Below the pieces are notes generated by a model that worked only from the letters and a program-made list of their open reading frames with translations, was not told the DNA's origin and ran no database searches. This document shows, piece after piece, positions 7,419 through 11,280 of a DNA stretch of 11,280 nucleotides. Numbering within the stretch: the first letter of the stretch is position 1; every line of letters begins with the position of its first letter. Position numbers and translations under genes: made by a program. Source of the stretch: JBFXDI01 sp050181295 (GTDB lineage Bacteria > Pseudomonadota > Alphaproteobacteria > Rhizobiales > Aestuariivirgaceae); assembly GCA_050181295.1 (NCBI GenBank), contig JBFXDI010000122.1, forward strand, positions 1 through 11,280. The letters are read 5' to 3'.

Positions 7419-8483
7419 TTACTGAGCAAGCCACGCCGCAAAGCGCTCGCGCAGCTCTTCGCCGTGGTCCGCCCAGAATTGCGGATCGGGCAAAAGCGCC
7501 GTCGTCATGTTGTCCGGCGCCGTCGGCAGGTCCTTCAACACCTCCGCGTTGATGTTCGGGATGGCATCCTTGTTCGCCGGACCATAGGAGATGTAGTTGG
7601 TCTGGTCGGCCATCTTGTCGGGCTGGCTCGCGTACGAGATGAACTTGTAGGCGTTCTCCAGCCGCGGGTTGCCCTTGGGCGTGCCCCACCAATCCCAATC
7701 GACGGCCTGCTGATCCCAGACGATGACGAAGTTCTTGCCCTCGTTCTTCACCGCGCCGTAGAAGCGGCCGTTCCAGCCGGTGGCCATCACCACTTCGCCA
7801 TCGGCGAGGAGCTGCGGCGGCTGCGCACCGGCTTCCCACCACACGACCTGGCTCTTGATGGTGTCGAGCTTCTTGAACGCCCGGTCCACGCCTTCCTCGG
7901 TCGCCAGCACCGTGTAGAGGTCTTCGGGCGCGACGCCATCGGCGAGCAGCGCCCATTCGAGGTTGCAGAACGGATTCTTCTGCATCGACCGTTTGCCGGG
8001 GAACTTCTCGAGATCGAAGATATCCGCCATCTTGGTCGGGCCGTTCGTCAGCTTGTCCTTGTCGTAGGCCAGCACCGTCGAATAGACGATGTTCGGCACG
8101 GCGCAGTCCTGAATGTCGCCGCCGATGAACTTCGAACGGTCGAAACCGAGCTTGTCCCAGTCCATCACTTCGAGGATGCCTTCGGCGCAGGCCGCGATCG
8201 CGGTCTGGGTGTCGAGGTCGATGACGTCCCAGGTGATGTTGTTGGTCTCGACCATCGCCCGGATCTTGGCAATCTCGCCGTTGTACTCCTCCTCGACGAC
8301 CTGGATTCCGGTGTCCTTGGAGAAGGGCTTGTAGAACGCCTCGCGCTGGCTCTCGGAATAGGCCCCGCCCCAGGAGACGATCGTCATGCTGTCGGCGGCC
8401 TGGGCGGGCATTGCCGCGGTCGCAGCGATGGCGGCCAAACCCGCCAACACCGGACCGCGCATCGTCCTAAATGCGGTTTTCAT
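7419..8483 (-). CDS. Periplasmic substrate-binding protein 2, PotD-like (tandem paralogue)
   Basis: This is the second periplasmic receptor of the importer, also 354 aa and collinear with SBP1 without gaps. The signal peptide (MKTAFRT, hydrophobic core to about 24, probable cleavage after PAQA near residue 29) leads to ADSMTIVSWGGAYS. The best-kept parts between copies are 151-250 and the WDWW region (263-266). The least similar are the signal peptide, residues 271-280 and the last 15 residues before WLAQ. It has an extra cysteine, Cys173 (PFCNLEW), where SBP1 has glycine. The open frame starts at 8531, but the ATG at 8483 has AGGGAG (8494-8499) at 10 nt, exactly as in SBP1, and begins at the signal peptide. 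It follows the ATPase gene by 105 nt. Two receptors for one channel would widen or tune ligand range; ligands are inferred only. Confidence 0.88.
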   Translation of the reverse strand: MKTAFRTMRGPVLAGLAAIAATAAMPAQAADSMTIVSWGGAYSESQREAFYKPFSKDTGIQVVEEEYNGEIAKIRAMVETNNITWDVIDLDTQTAIAACAEGILEVMDWDKLGFDRSKFIGGDIQDCAVPNIVYSTVLAYDKDKLTNGPTKMADIFDLEKFPGKRSMQKNPFCNLEWALLADGVAPEDLYTVLATEEGVDRAFKKLDTIKSQVVWWEAGAQPPQLLADGEVVMATGWNGRFYGAVKNEGKNFVIVWDQQAVDWDWWGTPKGNPRLENAYKFISYASQPDKMADQTNYISYGPANKDAIPNINAEVLKDLPTAPDNMTTALLPDPQFWADHGEELRERFAAWLAQ

Positions 8484-8491
8484 CCGTGGTG

Positions 8492-8530
8492 CACTCCCTG
8501 TTATGCCGGCCTTTTGGCCGGCGGTTGTCA
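8492..8530 (-). promoter_or_regulatory. Conserved 5' leader of SBP2: hairpin plus ribosome site
   Basis: This is the counterpart of the SBP1 leader. GCCGGCC and GGCCGGC (8505-8511 with 8516-8522) form a 7-bp stem closed by a TTTT loop (AAAA in the - strand RNA), followed on the - strand by AGGGAGTG (8492-8499). The stem is one pair longer than in SBP1 and the loop is shorter. Conserved arms with a changed loop suggest the fold rather than the exact sequence is kept, but two copies are too few to show covariation. Confidence 0.55.
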
Positions 8531-8548
8531 TTGCCTCATCGCGCCCTG

Positions 8549-8570
8549 CCCCGATCTCCCAGATCCGGGG
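8549..8570 (-). other. Intercistronic hairpin between ATPase and SBP2 genes
   Basis: CCCCGATCT (8549-8557) pairs with AGAT-C-CGGGG (8561-8570) through a 3-nt loop with one bulged C. It begins 18 nt after the ATPase stop codon on the - strand. No U run follows, so it is not a convincing terminator. It could protect or process the mRNA between the ATPase and binding-protein segments. Confidence 0.35.
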
Positions 8571-8588
8571 CCGCCGCTGAGATGTGTG

Positions 8589-9683
8589 TCAGTGCGCGTC
8601 CAGCGCCCGACAATCCTCCACTCGCCAACCCACCGAAATCGCCGATCCCGGCTCGAACTGAGTACGTCCCGCGGAATTCGGCAATTTGATGACGAAATCG
8701 TCGTGGCCGCAGACTGAAACCCGGGTGCGGATATGGTCGCCCAGATAGATCAGCTCCTCGACCTTGGCGCCGAAGACGTTCGGCACCGAGCCGTTGGTCG
8801 GGTTGATCTTCACCCGCTCGGGGCGGAGCGACAGGGTGGTCTGCGCGCCGACGCCGGCCACGTTGACCGCGGTGGCGTGGACCGTGTTGCCGCCCTCGAT
8901 CTCGACGTCGCAGGTCCCGCCGTTCATCGCCTTGACGGTGCCCTTGATCCGGTTGTTCTCGCCGATGAACTGCGCCACGAAGGCGTTCTGCGGCCGCTCA
9001 TAGAGCTCGTCCGGGGTCGAAAGCTGCTGGATGATGCCGTCGTTGAACACGGCGATCCGGTTCGACATGGTGAGCGCTTCGCTCTGGTCGTGCGTCACAT
9101 AGACGATCGTGATGCCGAGCCGTTCGTGGAGATGCTTGATCTCGAACTGCATCTGCTCGCGGAGCTGCTTGTCGAGCGCGCCGAGCGGCTCGTCCATCAG
9201 CACGAGCTTGGGGTCGAAGACGAGCGCGCGGGCGACCGCGACGCGCTGCTGCTGGCCGCCGGAAAGCTGGCCGGGGCGCCGTTTGCCGTACTGGCCGAGC
9301 TGCACCATGTCCAGCGCGCGCCCGATGCGCGTCTCGATCTCCGCCTTGCCGATCTTCCGCACCTGAAGAGGGAAGGCGAGGTTCTCCTCCACCGTCATAT
9401 GCGGGAAGAGGGCGTAGTTCTGGAACACCATGCCGATATTCCGCTTGTGCGGCGGCATGTTGTTGATCGGCTGCCCGTCCAGCACGATTTCGCCGTGGGT
9501 CGGCACCTCGAACCCGGCCAGCATGAGCAGGGTCGTGGTCTTGCCCGACCCGGAGGGCCCGAGCATCGTCAGGAATTCGCCCTGTGCGACGGCGATGTTG
9601 AGGTTTTTGACGACGAGCGTTTCGCCGTCGTAGCTTTTCTGAACGTCCTTGAAGACGACGTAACTGTTCTGAGCTGTGTTCAT
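8589..9683 (-). CDS. potA: ABC importer ATPase, PotA-like
   Basis: This is the cytoplasmic ATP-hydrolysing subunit, 364 aa, the usual size for PotA/FbpC-type ATPases. All motifs are intact: Walker A GPSGSGKT (42-49), Q-loop Q88, signature LSGGQQQR (140-147), Walker B VLMDEP (161-166), D-loop GALD (168-171) and switch H198 in THDQSEA. After the nucleotide domain (to about 240), the C-terminal part (about 245-360; LSLRPERVKI at 284-293, YLGDHIRTRV at 313-322) is the TOBE-type regulatory domain. An open frame runs back to 9950 but its first 89 residues look non-coding. The ATG at 9683 begins MNTAQNSYVVFKDVQKSYDG, the normal family start. The ribosome site is poor (GGTGGA about 15 nt upstream, CAGGT too close). 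As first gene of the importer operon it is next to the divergent regulatory region. Confidence 0.92.
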   Translation of the reverse strand: MNTAQNSYVVFKDVQKSYDGETLVVKNLNIAVAQGEFLTMLGPSGSGKTTTLLMLAGFEVPTHGEIVLDGQPINNMPPHKRNIGMVFQNYALFPHMTVEENLAFPLQVRKIGKAEIETRIGRALDMVQLGQYGKRRPGQLSGGQQQRVAVARALVFDPKLVLMDEPLGALDKQLREQMQFEIKHLHERLGITIVYVTHDQSEALTMSNRIAVFNDGIIQQLSTPDELYERPQNAFVAQFIGENNRIKGTVKAMNGGTCDVEIEGGNTVHATAVNVAGVGAQTTLSLRPERVKINPTNGSVPNVFGAKVEELIYLGDHIRTRVSVCGHDDFVIKLPNSAGRTQFEPGSAISVGWRVEDCRALDAH

Positions 9684-9702
9684 ACCTGAATCGATCCACC
9701 CC

Positions 9703-9716
9703 CCCAAACGTTTGCG
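9703..9716. promoter_or_regulatory. LacI/PurR-like palindrome before the ATPase gene
   Basis: CAAACGTTTG (9705-9714) is a perfect 10-bp palindrome centred on CG. With flanks it reads CCCAAACGTTTGCG, one mismatch from the symmetric CGCAAACGTTTGCG typical of LacI-family operators such as PurR boxes. It lies about 21 nt before the ATPase start codon, where a bound repressor could block transcription. A 10-bp palindrome can arise by chance in this length, and no LacI gene is in the window. Confidence 0.3.
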
Positions 9717-9788
9717 CGATTCTATCGGACGGCCACCTCGCGGCGCCCGCCCCCTGTCGCGGCGGAAAATGCTATGACAAGGGGGTAT

Positions 9789-9805
9789 CAAATGGGAGTC
9801 ATTTG
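9789..9805. promoter_or_regulatory. Inverted repeat CAAATG-N5-CATTTG, operator candidate
   Basis: A perfect 6-bp inverted repeat with a 5-nt spacer (GGAGT) sits in the AT-richer part of the divergent region, about 106 nt from the ATPase start and 233 nt from the PuuD-like start. Its size suits a dimeric helix-turn-helix regulator. Which protein would bind it cannot be told; the PadR-like protein of this window is one possibility but the repeat does not match the ATGT-N8-ACAT form reported for some PadR sites. Confidence 0.35.
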
Positions 9806-10037
9806 TTTTCCAGATCAAGCAATTTCTGAAAAGGGAATCACTCAAACGTGAGGGGATAGGGGGCCGTTCTTCTCGTTCCGCTTCGGCTTTTCCCCCTTGC
9901 GTTGAAGGGCCTCGGGGCGGCCGGCAGGCGGAGTCGCAAGGGTTAGCCATCGCGCCGGCGCATCATCGGACGGCTAATTTAATAGACAGGATTGCCCGCG
10001 ACGCGTGCAATGCCGGCGGGAGTTTCGAGGAGACCGG

Positions 10038-10802
10038 ATGAGCCTGCCTCTGATCGGCGTTTCGGCAGACTGGAAAGCGGTGGAGGGACGTCCCTTCCAC
10101 GCCGTCGGGGACAAATATGTCCGCGCCGTGTCGCTGGCAGCCGGCGGCTTGCCCGTGATCCTCCCGGCGCTGGGCGAGCTTCACGCGGCGCAGGACTGGC
10201 TCGAGCGGCTGGACGGGCTGGTGCTGACCGGCAGCCCTTCCAACGTCCATCCGCGGCGCTACGGCGCCGCCGCGACGCCGGCGGCGGAGCCCTTCGACGA
10301 GGCCCGCGACGGCTTGACCTTTCCCCTGATAGACGCGGCGTTGCGGCAGGGGGTGCCGCTGCTCGCCATCTGCCGCGGCATGCAGGAGCTCAATGTCGCG
10401 CTCGGCGGCACCCTCCATGCCAGGGTCCATGAGGTGCCCGGGCGGGACGATCATCGACGTCCGCAGAGCGACGATCCCGACGTGCAATATGGGCCGAAGC
10501 ACGCCATCCGCCTGACCGAAGGCGGCGCCTTCGAGCGGATCGTGGGAAAGCCCGTGATCGAGGTGAACTCGCTGCATTCCCAGGCGATCGACCGGCTGGC
10601 CGACGGGCTGGTGGTGGAGGCGAGGGCGGAGGACGGCACGATCGAGGCGGTCACCCTGCGCGGCGGCGCGAATTTCGCGCTCGGCGTGCAATGGCATCCC
10701 GAATACAAGGTCGACCGGAATCCGATCTCCCTCCGCATCTATGCCGCCTTCGGGGCGGCCGTGCGCGACTATGCGAAGCGGCGGCTCGGCCCGCGTGGTT
10801 AA
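10038..10802 (+). CDS. puuD: Gamma-glutamyl-gamma-aminobutyrate hydrolase, PuuD-like
   Basis: This is a class I glutamine-amidotransferase-like hydrolase (peptidase C26 group), 254 aa as in E. coli PuuD. PuuD cleaves gamma-glutamyl-GABA to glutamate and GABA in the glutamylated putrescine degradation route. The catalytic nucleophile is C112 in LLAICRGMQELNV; H220 and E222 in QWHPE complete the triad. LVLTGSPSNVHPRRYG (61-76) and VNSLHSQAI (176-184) are typical of this subgroup. The ATG at 10038 has a strong GAGGAG (10027-10032) at 5 nt; an open frame back to 10005 would skip that site. The gene diverges from the importer, which fits polyamine uptake and breakdown, but other Puu genes (glutamate-putrescine ligase, oxidase, dehydrogenase) are not in the window. 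Related family members hydrolyse other gamma-glutamyl compounds, so the exact substrate is inferred. Confidence 0.85.
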   Translation: MSLPLIGVSADWKAVEGRPFHAVGDKYVRAVSLAAGGLPVILPALGELHAAQDWLERLDGLVLTGSPSNVHPRRYGAAATPAAEPFDEARDGLTFPLIDAALRQGVPLLAICRGMQELNVALGGTLHARVHEVPGRDDHRRPQSDDPDVQYGPKHAIRLTEGGAFERIVGKPVIEVNSLHSQAIDRLADGLVVEARAEDGTIEAVTLRGGANFALGVQWHPEYKVDRNPISLRIYAAFGAAVRDYAKRRLGPRG

Positions 10803-10885
10803 GGGCCCCCGCATCAGGCCGGATGATGGCCGCCATCAGAACAAACGAGGGGCGGCGCCGGTGCGACCCTCGCGTTTCCCGATGC

Positions 10886-10889
10886 GGAG
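10886..10889 (+). promoter_or_regulatory. Ribosome binding site fixing the GTG start of the FGGY kinase
   Basis: GGAG lies 6 nt before the GTG at 10896. The ATGs at 10823, 10826 and 10882 are in another frame, so this site and the GTG give the best start for the kinase gene. Confidence 0.6.
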
Positions 10890-10895
10890 TCCGCA

Positions 10896-11280
10896 GTGAC
10901 CGGCCCGGACCATCTCCTCGGCGTCGATCTCGGCGCCGGCAGCCTGAAGGCGACGGTCATCGACGGCGAGGGGGTGGCGAAGGGCGAGGCATCGGCGCCC
11001 GTCGCGACCTCGATGCCCCGGCAGGGCTGGTCGGAGCAGGACCCCGAGGAATGGTTCGCGGCGCTCTGCGACGCGGTGCCGCGCGCGCTCGCGGCGGCCG
11101 GGCTCGCGCCCGACCGGCTCCGCGGCATCGGCGTCAGCGCCGGGGCCCATATTCCGGTGCTGCTCGACGCCGAGGACCGGGTGGTGCGGCCGGCGATCCT
11201 CTGGAACGACCAGCGCAGCGCGCGCGAGGCGCAGGAGCTGCGCGCGGAGTCCGAAGCGCTCGTGCTGCGCACCTCGCTCA
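10896..11280 (+). CDS. FGGY-family carbohydrate kinase, xylulokinase-like (partial, 3' end outside window)
   Basis: An open frame starting at GTG 10896 runs off the window end; 128 residues are visible of an expected roughly 480-500. The N-terminal phosphate loop is GVDLGAGSLKATVID (residues 9-23), followed by QGWSEQDPEEWF (43-54), GIGVSAGAHIPVLLD (77-91) and RPAILWNDQRSA (98-109), in the order and spacing of xylulokinase. E. coli XylB has GQMHG where this protein has AGAHI (residues 82-86): the His is kept (H85) but Gln and Met are lost, so the sugar or polyol substrate may not be D-xylulose. The catalytic Asp would lie beyond the window. The gene starts 93 nt after the PuuD-like gene on the same strand. 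A functional link to polyamine metabolism is not evident; it may begin a separate sugar cluster. Confidence 0.82.
   Translation, partial: MTGPDHLLGVDLGAGSLKATVIDGEGVAKGEASAPVATSMPRQGWSEQDPEEWFAALCDAVPRALAAAGLAPDRLRGIGVSAGAHIPVLLDAEDRVVRPAILWNDQRSAREAQELRAESEALVLRTSL

Larger units (their letters stand above)
6104..8530 (-). repeat. Tandem duplication: leader, binding-protein gene and 3' hairpin
   Basis: Two direct units, 7383-8530 and 6104-7257, each hold a leader hairpin and ribosome site, a 1065-bp binding-protein gene and a GGGGAGG-stem hairpin. The proteins are gap-free over 354 aa. DNA identity is patchy, with tracts such as an exact 41-nt match (6532-6572 with 7807-7847) inside regions that differ more. 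This is an ancient duplication, possibly with later gene conversion, not an assembly artefact, because many codons and about 30% of residues differ. Confidence 0.8.
9684..10037. promoter_or_regulatory. Divergent intergenic region between importer and PuuD-like gene
   Basis: These 354 nt separate two divergent transcription starts and should hold promoters for both. The part at about 9770-9855 is clearly richer in A and T than the surroundings and is the likeliest promoter zone. On the + strand, CTAATTTAATAG (9974-9985) about 53 nt before the PuuD-like start resembles a -10 region but lacks a good -35. I see no sigma-54 type GG-N10-GC site. No protein-coding frame here looks real. Two inverted repeats are listed separately as operator candidates. 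Confidence 0.5.

Noticed and set aside
9690..9950. Upstream extension of the ATPase frame by 89 codons.
   Set aside because: The extra residues show no family similarity, are Arg/Pro/Ser-rich, and would cover the divergent regulatory region; family proteins start near the ATG at 9683.

Overview
The window is a GC-rich, tightly packed bacterial chromosome segment. Protein similarities (PdxH, FieF-type CDF transporter, two-domain Usp, long PotB-like permease) fit an alphaproteobacterium of the Rhodospirillales/Rhizobiales kind. That placement is an inference from gene families, not from a phylogenetic marker. I see no insertion sequence, phage gene, CRISPR array, tRNA or rRNA.

Left part (1-3266, + strand): four housekeeping or stress genes in a row. 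They are pdxH (pyridoxal phosphate synthesis or salvage), a FieF-like cation diffusion facilitator with complete metal-site residues, a two-domain universal stress protein and a short-chain dehydrogenase/reductase. pdxH and the CDF gene are 12 nt apart and probably co-transcribed. The SDR gene converges on a small PadR-like regulator gene (3288-3827, - strand) with a 21-nt gap.

Centre (3952-9683, - strand): a complete PotABCD-type ABC importer. In transcription order it is ATPase, substrate-binding protein 2 (SBP2), SBP1, PotB-like permease and PotC-like permease, followed by the PadR gene. Its most notable feature is a tandem duplication of the binding-protein gene: the two 354-aa proteins align without gaps at about 70% identity by hand count. 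Each copy keeps the same 5' leader (a GCCGGC hairpin, then AGGGAGTG at identical spacing) and a GGGGAGG-stem hairpin just after its stop codon. The hairpin after SBP1 is followed by a T6 run, so it looks like an intrinsic terminator inside the operon. It would keep binding-protein mRNA in excess over permease mRNA.

Right part (10038-11280, + strand): a PuuD-like gamma-glutamyl-GABA hydrolase diverges from the importer across a 354-nt intergenic region. This suggests, without proving, that the importer carries putrescine or a related polyamine or amino compound. After it comes the start of an FGGY-family (xylulokinase-like) kinase, read from a GTG and cut off by the window end. The divergent region holds two inverted repeats that are reasonable operator candidates.

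Overall these are known gene families. I found no clearly new system. The best leads are regulatory: the duplicated leader-gene-hairpin unit, the internal terminator, and the operator candidates in the divergent region.
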